Assembly: GCF_023715365.1 (NCBI RefSeq)
Contig: NZ_JAMBNZ010000009.1
Span: forward strand, 1 to 64,000
Direction: 5' to 3'
Length of the DNA: 64,000 nucleotides
Source of the DNA: Georgenia satyanarayanai
GTDB lineage: Bacteria > Actinomycetota > Actinomycetes > Actinomycetales > Actinomycetaceae
Shown here: piece after piece, positions 50,654 through 59,873 of the stretch
How the letters are laid out: each line of letters starts with the position of its first letter
Position numbering within the stretch: the first letter of the stretch is position 1
The notes under the pieces: generated by a model
What the model saw: the letters and a program-made list of their open reading frames with translations, nothing else
Databases searched by the model: none
Told to the model about the DNA's origin: nothing
Made by a program: the position numbers and the translations under genes

Positions 50654-50700
50654 CCGGCCGCGGTCGCGCAGGCGCCTGTCGGCCCTGAGAGACTGGCCCC

Positions 50701-51699
50701 ATGGACCTCACGATCGGGTACGCGGCCGCGCTGGAGCAGTTCCACCCCACCGAGGTGGTCGAGATCAGTGCGCTGGCCGAGGAGCACGGGTTCTCCGGCG
50801 TCATGGCCGCCGACCACTTCCAGCCCTGGACGCCGTCGCAAGGTCAGGCCGCGTTCGTGTGGAACGTCCTCTCGGCGCTGGGCGAGCGCACGCGCGGGGA
50901 CCTCGGCCCCGGTGTGACCGCCCCGACCTTCCGCTGGCACCCGGCGATGGTCGCCCAGGCCTCGGCCACTCTCGCGGCCATGTACCCGGGGCGGCACTGG
51001 CTCGGCCTGGGCTCGGGGGAGGCGCTCAACGAGCACGTCACCGCGAGCTACTGGCCCGAGGCGCCCGAGCGCATCAACCGGATGTTCGAGGCGATCGAGA
51101 TCATCCGCAAGCTCTTCACCGCCTCGCTGGCCGGCAAGGACGCCAAGCACTCGGGCACCTTCTACAAGCTCGAGTCCACCCGGCTGTGGACGATGCCCGA
51201 GGAGGCACCGCCGATCTACGTCGCCACCGGAGGCCCGGTGACCGCGCGCCGCGCCGGCAAGCACGCCGACGGCCTCATCACCGTGGGTGCGCCGCTGGAG
51301 AAGATCTCCGGGCTCTTCGACAAGTTCACCTCCGGCGCGCGGGAGGTGGGCAAGGACCCCGAGACCATGCCCAAGATCCTCCAGCTGCACATGTCGTGGG
51401 CCGAGACGGATGAGGAGGCGCTCGCGAACGCCCTGGACCAGTGGCCCAACGGCGGGATGAAGTTCCCCAAGGCCGACATCCGCTCGCCCTTCGACTTCGC
51501 CGCCATGGCCAAGCTCGTGCGTCCCGAGGACTTCGAGGGGCGGATGGTCATCTCTGCCGACCCCGACGTCCACCGCGCGGAGATCCAGAAGTACGTCGAC
51601 CTCGGCTTCGACCGGATTTACCTCCACAACGTCGGTCGCAACCAGCGTGAGTGGGTCGAGGTCTTCGGCCGCGACGTCCTGCCCAAGCTCGTCCGCTGA
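50701..51699 (+). CDS. F420-dependent oxidoreductase, TIGR03557/G6PDH-like family
   Basis: A 332-residue luciferase-like (LLM) barrel. The N-terminal [51 protein letters not shown] and the [12 protein letters not shown] loop match the F420-binding group next to F420-dependent glucose-6-phosphate dehydrogenases. The substrate is unknown. Its stop codon overlaps the cofE start by one base, so the enzyme is coexpressed with the cofactor-tailoring ligase, which supports F420 rather than FMN as cofactor. Confidence 0.86.
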   Translation: MDLTIGYAAALEQFHPTEVVEISALAEEHGFSGVMAADHFQPWTPSQGQAAFVWNVLSALGERTRGDLGPGVTAPTFRWHPAMVAQASATLAAMYPGRHWLGLGSGEALNEHVTASYWPEAPERINRMFEAIEIIRKLFTASLAGKDAKHSGTFYKLESTRLWTMPEEAPPIYVATGGPVTARRAGKHADGLITVGAPLEKISGLFDKFTSGAREVGKDPETMPKILQLHMSWAETDEEALANALDQWPNGGMKFPKADIRSPFDFAAMAKLVRPEDFEGRMVISADPDVHRAEIQKYVDLGFDRIYLHNVGRNQREWVEVFGRDVLPKLVR

Positions 51700-52481
51700 T
51701 GCTGCTCGCCCAGGCCGTCGAGGGCCTGCCCCCGGTCACCGGCGGGGACGACCTCGCCGCCGTCGTCGCGCCCGCCCTCCGGGAGCTGGTCTGGCCCGAC
51801 GGGAGCACCGGCGTCGCCGCGGGGGACGTCGTCGTCGTCGCGAGCAAGGTCATGGCCAAGGCCGAACGACGGCTCGTCGCCGCCCGGACCCGCGAGGAGC
51901 TCGAGGCGGCCATCGCCTCCCAGACGGTGCGGGTCGTGGCGGAGCGGCCGCGGCCGGACGGGTCGACGCTGCGGATCGTCGAGACCCCGCAGGGGCTGGT
52001 CATGGCCGCCGCGGGTGTCGACTCCTCCGACGTGCCGCTGGGGACCGCGCTGCTCCTGCCGGAGGACCCCGACGAGTCGGCGCGCCGGCTGCGCCGCGGG
52101 CTGGACGCCCGTCTGGGCGTGCGGCCGGGCGTCGTCGTCACCGACACCGTCGGCCGGCCGTGGCGCGAGGGCGTCGCGGACATCGCGATCGGCGCGGCCG
52201 GGGTCGTCGTCCTGCAGGACCACCGCGGCCGGCGCGACGGGTACGGCCGCGAGCTGCGGATGACGACGATCGCCGCCGCCGACGAGATCGCCGCGGCCGC
52301 CGAGCTCGTCAAGGGCAAGGCCGACGGGCGGCCGGTGGCCGTCGTGCGCGGCCTGACCCACCTCGTGACGACCGAGGACGGCGACGGCGCCCGCGTCCTC
52401 GCCCGGTCCGCCGCAGACGATCTCTTCCGTGAGGGCTCCGCCGAGGCCTACGCCCGCGGCCGGGCCGACGCCCAGGGCTGA
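51699..52481 (+). CDS. cofE: coenzyme F420-0:L-glutamate ligase
   Basis: A 260-residue GTP-dependent ligase that adds gamma-linked glutamates to F420-0. [14 protein letters not shown], the [18 protein letters not shown] block and [19 protein letters not shown] are family signatures. It is CofE alone, lacking the nitroreductase-like C-terminal domain of mycobacterial FbiB. No other F420 synthesis gene (cofC, cofD, fbiC) lies in the window. Together with the ABC cassette at 54.0-56.9 kb this suggests F420-0 salvage. Confidence 0.88.
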   Translation: MLLAQAVEGLPPVTGGDDLAAVVAPALRELVWPDGSTGVAAGDVVVVASKVMAKAERRLVAARTREELEAAIASQTVRVVAERPRPDGSTLRIVETPQGLVMAAAGVDSSDVPLGTALLLPEDPDESARRLRRGLDARLGVRPGVVVTDTVGRPWREGVADIAIGAAGVVVLQDHRGRRDGYGRELRMTTIAAADEIAAAAELVKGKADGRPVAVVRGLTHLVTTEDGDGARVLARSAADDLFREGSAEAYARGRADAQG

Positions 52482-52551
52482 CCTGCGCCCCTGCCCCGAC
52501 GCTCAGGGCTGGCCCCACCCCCGCGCCGACAGCCGGATTCCTCCGCCCGGC

Positions 52552-53247
52552 TCAGGGCCTGATCAGCACCTTGAGCGCCTCACGCGAGTCCATCAAGCGG
52601 TATGCCTCGGCGATCTCGCTCAGCGGGAGCTCGCGGTCGAAGACCCTGCCCGGCGCGATGGTGCCGTCGAGAACCTGGGGGAGGGCGGCCTCGATGTATG
52701 CCCGGATCGTGGCGGGCCCGCCGGTGAGCGTCGCATTCTTGGCGAACAGCGAGGTGAACCCGACCGGAGCCTCCTCGTACTGCGGCACCCCGACGCGGGA
52801 GATGACGTCACCGGGACGGACGATGCCGTAGGCCTGCTCGTAGGCCGGCATGTGGCCGACGGCCTCGATGACCACGTGGACGCCCCCACCGCCGGTGATG
52901 TCGAGGACCTTCGCGACGCCCTCCTCACCGCGTTCGGCGACGATATGGGTGGCCCCGAACTCACGGCCGAGGAAGGTACGGTCCTCGTGGCGACCCATGA
53001 GGATGATCGTGTCCGTGCCGTGCTGCTTGGAAGTGAGCACGGCCGACAGTCCGACGGATCCGTCGCCGATGACGGTGACGCTCCTGCCTGCCTCCACACC
53101 GCCCTTGTGCGCGGCGTGGTGCCCGGTCAGGTAGACGTCGGAGAGGGTGAGGAGCGAGGGCATGAGGGCCTCGTCGGTCCCGTCCGGGACGACGACCGCG
53201 GTGCCAGGCGCGGCGAGCGGGCACCGCTCCGGCCACGGCTCGGTCAC
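52552..53247 (-). pseudogene. zinc-type alcohol dehydrogenase, N-terminally truncated
   Basis: The 231-codon frame holds only the Rossmann half of an MDR alcohol dehydrogenase (SLLTLSDVYLTGHHAA, VTVIGDGSVGLSAVL, GGGGVHVVIEAVG, LPLSEIAEAYRLMDSREALKV). The catalytic GroES-like domain of about 120 residues, with the zinc ligands, is missing. The apparent start (about 53247) is not followed by conserved sequence until about residue 10. It is therefore inactive as a dehydrogenase. Confidence 0.8.
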
Positions 53248-53265
53248 TCATGTGGAGGACGGGGC

Positions 53266-53867
53266 ATGACGCTCACCGACCTTCTCGCCGCGCTCGACGC
53301 CGGCGAGACCATCACCGGCGGTTCTCCCGCGCACGCCGTGATGCTCGAGACAGGTCAGGAAGCACTCCGGATCGCCGGGGAGCTCAACACGGGCTACCAC
53401 GAACCGGCGCAGGTCCGGGAGTGCCTTGTTCGCCTCATCGGGCGCCCGGTCGACGACTCCGTCACCCTCTTCCCTCCGTTCACCGCGGACTTCGGTCAGA
53501 ACATCAGGCTCGGCAAACGCCTCTTCATCAACTCCGGGTGCCGGTTCCAAGACCAGGGGGGATCACGATCGGTGACGACTGCCTCATCGGTCACAACGCT
53601 GTCATCGCTACTCTTCAGCACGACATCGACCCCGCTCGACGCGGTGGCCTGGAGCCCTCGCCTGTCGTCATTGGCAGCAATGTGTGGCTCGGGGCGAACG
53701 TCACCGTTCTTCCGGGAGTCACCATCGGGGAGGACGCCGTCATCGGCGCCGGTTCGGTCGTCACACGGGATGTCCCCGCCGAGTCCGTCGCCGTCGGCTC
53801 GCCGGCGCGCGTCGTCCGCAGCATCAGCGACGACGGCCGGTCGGCCTCAGCGTTGTCGCGCCGGTAG
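53266..53867 (+). pseudogene. sugar O-acetyltransferase (maltose/LacA type), frameshifted
   Basis: ATG 53266, after GGAGG, begins a hexapeptide acetyltransferase ([12 protein letters not shown], then [17 protein letters not shown]). At a six-G run near 53556-53561 the frame shifts: homology continues one frame away ([41 protein letters not shown]) to the TAG at 53865. One missing base would restore about 200 codons. It is either a real frameshift or a homopolymer sequencing error. Confidence 0.8.
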
Positions 53868-53888
53868 GACGGAGTGGCGCTCGGATCG

Positions 53889-54002
53889 CGCCACAAGCAC
53901 GACGGCCGGGGAGCGACACACCGACGACACGCCGAGCGAGACGCTGGCCCTGGCCCTGGCCCTGGCCCTGGCCCTGGACGGACCGTCCTCGTGGCGCGAT
54001 CC
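53889..54002. repeat. 114-bp inverted-repeat element with internal hexamer array
   Basis: CGGATCGCGCCAC (53889-53901) is repeated inverted at the right end (GTGGCGCGATCCG, to about 54002). Between them lie ACACGCCGAGCG and five perfect tandem copies of CTGGCC (53944-53973). The outer arm matches the element at 23440 (CGGATCnCGCCACAA), so both belong to one dispersed family. Confidence 0.72.
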
Positions 54003-54010
54003 GAACGGCG

Positions 54011-54817
54011 TCAGGCGCGGGTGTAGAGGAGGAGGTCGCGGCCGCGGACGGTGACGCGCTCGGCGCAGACGCCGTAGACGCGCGAGACGAGCCCCTCGGT
54101 GAGGACCTCGGTGGGTGGGCCGGCCGCGACGACCCGTCCGGCGTCGAGCACGACGACGTGCGCGCAGTACGCGAGCGCGTGGTTGAGGTCGTGCAGCGCG
54201 GTGAGCACCGTGACACCCGTCGCGGCAAGCTCCTCCGCGAGGAGGAGCACGTCGAGCTGGGCGGCGACGTCGAGGTGGTTGGTCGGCTCGTCGAGCAGGA
54301 GCAGCCGCGGCTTCTGCGCGAGGGCGCGCGCGAGGTGGACGCGCTGACGCTCGCCGCCGGAGAGCGTGGCGACGTCGCGGCCCTCCAGGTGCGCGGCCCC
54401 TGTGCGCCCCAGCGCCTCGCGGGCGAGGACGACGTCGTCGCTTGAGTCGGCGGACCACGTCGGCCGGTGCGGGGTGCGGCCGAGGAGCACGACGTCGAGG
54501 ACGTCGAGGGACACGGGAGCGCTCGAGTCCTGCTCCACGAGGGCGAGCTCGCGAGCGCGGGCTCGGCGGGACAGCTCGGCGAGCTCACGGCCGTCGAGGA
54601 GAACCGTGCCGTGGTCGGGCTCCAGCGCCCCGACGAGGAGCCGCAGCAGCGTCGACTTCCCCGAGCCGTTGGGCCCGACGACGGCGCTCACCTCACCCGG
54701 CGGCAGCTGGGCGGCCACGTCGCGCAGCACCGGCGTCCCGCCCAGCCGCAGCCCGAGCCCACCAACCGTGAGGGTGACGGCGTCGGTGCGCGCGCCGGTC
54801 CGCGCGGGCCAGCTCAC
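54011..54817 (-). CDS. putative F420-0 ABC transporter, ATP-binding protein
   Basis: A 268-residue FecE/BtuD-type ATPase: Walker A GPNGSGKST, signature LSGGERQRVHLARAL, Walker B LLLLDEPTNHLD. GTG 54817 overlaps the permease stop (GTGA). The three-gene cassette with this permease and binding protein matches the actinobacterial family proposed to import F420-0 (TIGR03873/TIGR03869/TIGR03868), usually near cofE, as here. A general iron-siderophore or cobalamin importer is the alternative. Family assignment rests on context and recall, not on a search. Confidence 0.72.
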   Translation of the reverse strand: MSWPARTGARTDAVTLTVGGLGLRLGGTPVLRDVAAQLPPGEVSAVVGPNGSGKSTLLRLLVGALEPDHGTVLLDGRELAELSRRARARELALVEQDSSAPVSLDVLDVVLLGRTPHRPTWSADSSDDVVLAREALGRTGAAHLEGRDVATLSGGERQRVHLARALAQKPRLLLLDEPTNHLDVAAQLDVLLLAEELAATGVTVLTALHDLNHALAYCAHVVVLDAGRVVAAGPPTEVLTEGLVSRVYGVCAERVTVRGRDLLLYTRA

Positions 54818-55908
54818 AGCCGGCTCCGGCGCAGGAGGACGGCGAAGACCGGCGCCCCGATGGCGGCGGTGAGGATCCCGACCGGCAGCTCGCGCGGCTC
54901 GAAGACCGTGCGGGCCGCGGTGTCCGCGAGGAGGAGGAACAGCGCGCCGACGAGCGCGGCGGCCGGCATGACGCGGTGGTTGCGCGAGCCCAGGACGAGC
55001 CGGACGGCGTGCGGGACGACGAGACCGACGAAGCCGATCGACCCGCACACCGACACGAGGACGGCGGTGAGGAGCGTGACGACGACGAGCAGCAGCCACC
55101 GCTCCCGCCGCACGTCGATGCCCAAGGACGAGGCGGACACGTCCCCGAAGGCGAAGGCGTCCAGCACCCGCGAGCGTGAGGCAAGCAGGCCGCCCAGGAC
55201 GATCGTGCCACCGGCGGCGAGCGTCGCCTCGGGCCACGTGATGCCCCCGAAGGAGCCGAGCAGCCAGGACAGGATCTCCCGGTAGGAGTCACCCGTCGCG
55301 GACCAGAAGATGACGAAGCTGACGAGCGCGGAGCAGGCCTGCCCGACCGCGACACCGGCCAGCACGGTCCGGACCGGAGGCAGGCTCCCGCCGCGGGCCG
55401 TGGCCAGCAGCAACGTGAGCATGAGCGCTCCGATCGCACCGACGAACGCGGCCACCGGCAGCAGCACGGTCATCCCGAGCACGAGGACCCCCACGGCCCC
55501 GAGGGAGGCGCCGGAAGAGACCCCGAGGAGGTAGGGATCGGCCAGCGGGTTGCGCACGACTGCCTGCATGACCGTGCCGGCCACCGCGAGCCCCGCGCCG
55601 ACGCTCGCCGCCGCGACCACCCGTGCCCCGCGCCCTTGCCACACGATGGCGTCCTGGATCGCAGTGAGCGGATCACCCGCGCAGCGCACTGCGCCTGGCG
55701 CGAGGGCCGAGCACACGTGGTGCCACGCCGAGCCCCACACCTGCCCCACCGTGATGGAGGCCGGCCCCACGGTGACCGCCCAGCTCATCGCGAGGACGAG
55801 CAGCGCGAGCAGTCCCAGAAGACCGCCGGCCAGGGCGAGGCGGCGCGGCCGACCGGCACCCGGGACGGGTGCGTCGGTGGCCGGTGCACGGCGGTCGAGG
55901 TCGGTCAC
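54814..55908 (-). CDS. putative F420-0 ABC transporter, permease
   Basis: A 364-residue FecCD-type permease with about ten hydrophobic spans. The family blocks are RGARVVAAASVGAGLAVAG, AVVRNPLADPYLLGVSSGASLGA and GSIGFVGLVVPHAVRL. It carries a loop with two cysteines after the first span (HHVCSALAPGAVRCAGDP), unusual for the common siderophore permeases and consistent with a distinct subgroup. The GTG start overlaps the binding-protein stop by four bases, and its own stop overlaps the ATPase start. Confidence 0.75.
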   Translation of the reverse strand: MTDLDRRAPATDAPVPGAGRPRRLALAGGLLGLLALLVLAMSWAVTVGPASITVGQVWGSAWHHVCSALAPGAVRCAGDPLTAIQDAIVWQGRGARVVAAASVGAGLAVAGTVMQAVVRNPLADPYLLGVSSGASLGAVGVLVLGMTVLLPVAAFVGAIGALMLTLLLATARGGSLPPVRTVLAGVAVGQACSALVSFVIFWSATGDSYREILSWLLGSFGGITWPEATLAAGGTIVLGGLLASRSRVLDAFAFGDVSASSLGIDVRRERWLLLVVVTLLTAVLVSVCGSIGFVGLVVPHAVRLVLGSRNHRVMPAAALVGALFLLLADTAARTVFEPRELPVGILTAAIGAPVFAVLLRRSRL

Positions 55909-56900
55909 CGCGCGAGCTGCTCGATCTGTCGGGTGAGGTCGGCGACGGCGGAGACGTTGCGGACCCCGGCCTCCGTCGCCGCGAAGGGAACGGTGAGGTA
56001 GCGGCCCTCCTGGACGGCGGGCATGGCGGCCGTGACGGGGTTGGACTCAAGCACCTCGATCTTGTGCTCGGCGGTGTTCCAGGCGGAGTCGACGAGGACG
56101 AGGACGTCCGGGTCGCGGTCGGCCACGACCTCCCACGACAGCGAGGTCCACGTGTCCTCGACGTCGACGGCGACGTTCGTCAGCCCGGCCGCCGCCATGA
56201 TCATCTGCGGCGCTCCGATGCCGGCGCCGACGAAGGGGGTGTCAGAGCCGGAGGAGTACCACAGGGCGCTGAGCCCCTCACCGGTCGGTGTCACGGCCTC
56301 GAGGTCCGCGCGCTGTTGAGCGACCACGGCCTGCGCCTCCTCGGGCACGCCGAGCATCCGGCCGACCTCCTCGATCTCCGCGAAGACGTCCTCGAAGCTC
56401 AGCGGGTTCGGCTGGTGGGCGGGGTCCTGGCAGGCGGAGGGGGAGACGAAGGTGGAGACGCCGAGCTCCTCGTACCCCGCGCGCTCGCCCGCGCCGTCGT
56501 CGGACAGGTTGGACTCCCACCCGGCGTAGACGAGGTCGGGGGAGAGATCGAGCACCGACTCACGTGAGGGGCTGCGCTCGGCGAGGACGGGCGGCGGCGT
56601 CACGCCGTCGGGCAGGGGACCGTCGGAGAAGGCCGTGCCGACGAGCCGGTCACCGGCGCCGAGCGCGATGACCATCTCGGTGGCCGAGGACTTGATCGTC
56701 ACGATCCGCTCGGGTGGCGCGTCCAGGGTCGTCTCGGTCCCGCAGCTCGTCACGGTCACCGGGAACCCGGCCGCGGACGACGACGGCGCAGCACTCCCGC
56801 CGTCGTCGTCGTTCGTGGCGTCGTCGGTGGGCGCCGCCGAGCAGGCGGTGAGGACGAGGGCGAGCGCGCCGAGGGCGGCGGCACGGCGGGGCAGGGACAC
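55905..56900 (-). CDS. putative F420-0 ABC transporter, substrate-binding lipoprotein
   Basis: A 331-residue class III binding protein (FecB/BtuF fold). The lipobox LTAC is followed by an Asp/Ser-rich linker, and then PPERIVTIKSSATEMVIALG, LSPDLVYAGWESN, and PQMIMAAAGLTNVAV. The GTG at 56900 follows GGAG by eight bases; the longer frame upstream lacks a signal sequence. It is the first gene of the cassette. The ligand cannot be read from sequence; F420-0 is proposed from neighbouring cofE and family. Confidence 0.75.
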   Translation of the reverse strand: MSLPRRAAALGALALVLTACSAAPTDDATNDDDGGSAAPSSSAAGFPVTVTSCGTETTLDAPPERIVTIKSSATEMVIALGAGDRLVGTAFSDGPLPDGVTPPPVLAERSPSRESVLDLSPDLVYAGWESNLSDDGAGERAGYEELGVSTFVSPSACQDPAHQPNPLSFEDVFAEIEEVGRMLGVPEEAQAVVAQQRADLEAVTPTGEGLSALWYSSGSDTPFVGAGIGAPQMIMAAAGLTNVAVDVEDTWTSLSWEVVADRDPDVLVLVDSAWNTAEHKIEVLESNPVTAAMPAVQEGRYLTVPFAATEAGVRNVSAVADLTRQIEQLAR

Positions 56901-57041
56901 GCGTGACTCCAGAGCAGGACGGGATGAGCTCTGCGCAGTCACAGCGCCGCGCGCGGACCGTGGGCCCAGGTCGAGGCCCGCCACCGGGGCTGCCCGGGGT
57001 CCGCGGTCCAGCCTACGCCTCGTGGCCCCGGACGGGCGCAG

Positions 57042-58463
57042 CTAGGTCCGGGCCTTGCTCTGCCTGGCGTCGTCGGTCATGTCCTCCAGCTCCCGGCCCT
57101 TCGTCTCGGGCACCTTCCACAGGACGAAGAGCAGGGAGAGGAGTGCGAAGGTCGCATAGAGCCCGTAGGCGAGGCTGAGGCCGATCTCCGAGAGCGTGGG
57201 GAAGGTGGTGGAGACGGCGAAGTTCGCCAGCCAGTTCGCCGCGGAGGCGACCGAGACCGCGGTCGCGCGGATCTTGTTGGGGAACATCTCCCCGAGCATC
57301 ACCCACATGATCGGTCCCCATGTCGCGCCAAAGGACACGACGAAGAGGTTCGCGGCGATGAGGGCGACGGTGCCCCAGGGCTGGGGCAGGCTGACGTCCT
57401 CGCCGCTGCCCTGGGACTGGGAGAAGGCGACGGCGAGCGTCCCGAGGGTCACGACCATGCCGATGGAGCCGCCGATGAGCAGCGGGCGGCGGCCCACCTT
57501 GTCCACGAGCAGGATCGCGACGACGGTGACGAGGACGTTGGTCACTGAGGTGATGACCGACGTCGTCAGGGCCTGGCTCTCGTCGAAGCCGACCGAGCGC
57601 CACAGCGACGTGGAGTAGTAGAAGATGACGTTGATCCCGACGAACTGCTGGAACACGGCGAGCGCGATGCCGACCCAGACGATCGGCTTGAGCCCCATCG
57701 AGGCGCCCCGCAGGTCGCCGAGGCTCTCCTTGGCCTCTCGCTTGAGTGAGTTGTGGATCTCCTTGATCTTCGCGGCCGTGTCCTTGACGCCGGTGTACTT
57801 CCGCAGCACCTCCGCGGCCTCCTCCTCCCGATGCTGGTCGACGAGGTAGCGCGGGGACTCGGGGATCGTGAGGGCGAGCAGCCCGTAGATGGCGGCCGGG
57901 ACGGCCTCGGCCATGAACATCCAGCGCCACGCCTCCTGGCCGAGCCACAGCTCCTCGGCGGCGCCGCCGGCGACGTCGGCGAGGAAGGCGTCGGCGAGGA
58001 GGGCGGCGAAGATGCCGAGGACGATCGCCAGCTGCTGGAGGGACCCGAGCCGGCCGCGGACGTCCGCTGGGGAGACCTCCGCGATGTAGGCCGGGGCGAT
58101 GACGGAGGCGGCACCGACGCCCAGACCGCCCAGGGCGCGCCACGCGATGAGGTCCCAGGTGCCGAAGGCGAGGCCCGACCCGATCGCCGAGGCGAGGAAG
58201 AGGATGGCGGCGATGATCATCACGCGCACGCGTCCCTGGCGGGACGCCATGGGCCCGGCGAGCCACGCTCCCACCACGCAGCCGAGCAGCGCGGAGGAGA
58301 CGGCAAAGCCCTGGAGGAAGCCGCTGATGCCGAAATGCTCGCTCATCGCGTCGATCGCGCCGTTGATGACGGCAGTGTCGAAGCCGAAGAGGAACCCGCC
58401 CATGGCCGCTGCCAGGCTGATGCCGAGGATGCGTCCGTTCATCGTGCTGCCGCTGTCGCTCAT
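57042..58463 (-). CDS. MFS sugar porter (XylE/GLUT-like)
   Basis: A 473-residue transporter with 12 spans. Signatures: GGFLFGFDTAVINGA, the RGRLGSLQQLAIVLG stretch, PESPRYLV after span 6, the QQFVGINVIFYYS block and VPETKGRELEDM at the end. It probably imports a monosaccharide with protons. GAGGAGAGG precedes the ATG. It lies just upstream of the F420-0 cassette on the same strand, with a 141-bp gap that argues for a separate promoter. Confidence 0.92.
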   Translation of the reverse strand: MSDSGSTMNGRILGISLAAAMGGFLFGFDTAVINGAIDAMSEHFGISGFLQGFAVSSALLGCVVGAWLAGPMASRQGRVRVMIIAAILFLASAIGSGLAFGTWDLIAWRALGGLGVGAASVIAPAYIAEVSPADVRGRLGSLQQLAIVLGIFAALLADAFLADVAGGAAEELWLGQEAWRWMFMAEAVPAAIYGLLALTIPESPRYLVDQHREEEAAEVLRKYTGVKDTAAKIKEIHNSLKREAKESLGDLRGASMGLKPIVWVGIALAVFQQFVGINVIFYYSTSLWRSVGFDESQALTTSVITSVTNVLVTVVAILLVDKVGRRPLLIGGSIGMVVTLGTLAVAFSQSQGSGEDVSLPQPWGTVALIAANLFVVSFGATWGPIMWVMLGEMFPNKIRATAVSVASAANWLANFAVSTTFPTLSEIGLSLAYGLYATFALLSLLFVLWKVPETKGRELEDMTDDARQSKART

Positions 58464-58626
58464 GGCCTCTCCTCGTCGCGCCGTCCGGTCACGGGGACGC
58501 TAGCGCCGAAAGCAGAGGTCGGCGCGGGGAGAGGGTGGACCGCGCTCCACCCCGCCCGCGAGATGCTCGACACCCGTCGGGACCAGCCGACGCGCGTTCG
58601 CACCTGCGAGCAGGGCAGAGCGTCTG

Positions 58627-58854
58627 TCACTCGGCCCAGTGGAGGAGCAGTCCCGGCGTGATGCTGGGCCGGTAGCGGTCGTCGATCGACGCGCCGGGCC
58701 GGGAGTCGGGCGTCACCTCGCAGGTGGCCACGGCCACCGCCCCCGAGGGGTCGCCGGCCGGGCTCGGGACGTCCAGCGCGCCCCAGCCGCTGAGCAGCAG
58801 GGTGGTGGAAACCGCTGTGACCATGTGGTGGCGCTTGCTGCGTATGCGGGACAT
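58627..58854 (-). CDS. small secreted peptide of unknown function
   Basis: A 75-residue ORF with a strong GAGGAGG site six bases before its ATG. A basic start (MSRIRSKRHH) and a hydrophobic stretch (about 11-27) suggest export; the mature part of about 45 residues has a single cysteine (C45) and ends LLLHWAE. No family was recognised. It is divergent from a LuxR-type regulator gene 168 bp away, an arrangement that could link the two. The gene could also be spurious, but base use and ribosome site support it. Confidence 0.55.
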   Translation of the reverse strand: MSRIRSKRHHMVTAVSTTLLLSGWGALDVPSPAGDPSGAVAVATCEVTPDSRPGASIDDRYRPSITPGLLLHWAE

Positions 58855-58966
58855 GAGGACCTCCTCGGGTGTGCCGTGCGCCTGCCGGACGCCAGGCGTC
58901 GCGGGTCGACCCCTCAACTGTCCGGCGCGCGCGGGCCCCGACGGAATACGACGTTGCGCGTATGTC

Positions 58967-58990
58967 GCTGCTCCCCACCCGGGGAGTAGC
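58967..58990. promoter_or_regulatory. dyad operator candidate between the peptide and LuxR genes
   Basis: A ten-pair dyad with one wobble, CTCCCC-ACCC-GGGGAG extended by GCTG/TAGC on the sides (58967-58976 with 58981-58990), lies about 33 bp before the luxR start in the divergent gap 58855-59022. It is a plausible LuxR binding site. Confidence 0.5.
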
Positions 58991-59022
58991 GTGGGACAAC
59001 GCCACGGCCCGGGGAGGCCTCG

Positions 59023-59823
59023 ATGGTCAACGGCAACATCACCACGGGTGACATCGCCACGCTGCGGGACATCCTCGACCTCGCCCGGCCGCGCCCCGAC
59101 CTGTCGCCCGTCGACGCGACGTTCCAGGTGCTCCGCCTGCTCGAGCCACTCCTGGGCTGCGACGGCGTGTCGTTCCAGGCCATGGACTCCGTGACGCTGG
59201 CACTGTGGCACCAGCAGGACATGGTGGATGGTGAGGAAGCCCTGTACGGGCCCGAGGATCTTGCAGTCCCCGAGGACGATCCGACGACGGACCTCTGGGA
59301 GCGCTCCTGGTGGAGCGGCACCTGCAGCCTCATCGAGCGCACCGGCGCCGCGGTGGTCACCTCCGACCGCAGCTGGTACACCGAGCGGGAGTTTGCCGAG
59401 GACCCGCTGAACCGCGAGATCCTGCACTACGTGGACGAGTTGATCGTGGGGCACCCCGTCGGGCCGTTCCGGTCCTTGCGGATCATCGCCCCCAGGACCT
59501 CGGGCAGCCCGTTCGCAGAGCGCGAGCTCGTCCTCATGCGGTTGCTTCATCCGCACCTGCAGCCGCTGCTGGTGGCCGCGGCGAGCGAGCGGACGGTCGC
59601 AGCCTCTGCTCTCACCCCGCGGCAGCTGGAGATCCTGCGCCTGGTGAGGTTCGGCATGCCGAACCGGCACGTCGCACGCGCGCTGGGGATCTCCGAGGGG
59701 ACGGTGCGCAAACACCTGGAGAACGCCTACGAACGTCTCGGGGTGCACAACCGGGGGGAGGCGGTCGCGATCGCCCTCGACCAGGACGACACCATTGCCC
59801 GGAACGTCCGGTTGGCCACCTGA
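59023..59823 (+). CDS. LuxR-type transcriptional regulator (solo, no receiver)
   Basis: A 266-residue regulator. The first 190 residues show a GAF/PAS-like sensor (LGCDGVSFQAMD, SWWSGTCSLIER, RSLRIIAPRTS) with no phospho-acceptor. The C-terminal HTH at 195-255 has LTPRQLEILRLVRFG and ALGISEGTVRKHLENAYERLG. GGGGAGG precedes the ATG. The ligand is unknown. Being divergent from a small exported peptide gene, it may control it. Confidence 0.85.
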   Translation: MVNGNITTGDIATLRDILDLARPRPDLSPVDATFQVLRLLEPLLGCDGVSFQAMDSVTLALWHQQDMVDGEEALYGPEDLAVPEDDPTTDLWERSWWSGTCSLIERTGAAVVTSDRSWYTEREFAEDPLNREILHYVDELIVGHPVGPFRSLRIIAPRTSGSPFAERELVLMRLLHPHLQPLLVAAASERTVAASALTPRQLEILRLVRFGMPNRHVARALGISEGTVRKHLENAYERLGVHNRGEAVAIALDQDDTIARNVRLAT

Positions 59824-59873
59824 GCCCACCCACCGGGGAGGGCAGGAGGATGATCCGACGGCGACGGGCGGGG

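Noticed and set aside
53944-53977. CRISPR-like array from the CTGGCC repeats
   Set aside because: The repeats are six bases long and contiguous, with no spacers and no cas genes; this is a microsatellite.
56901-57041. Cobalamin riboswitch before the FecBCD-like cassette
   Set aside because: The gap was read for the conserved B12-box and the GCCACTG core; neither is present, which also argues against a cobalamin importer.
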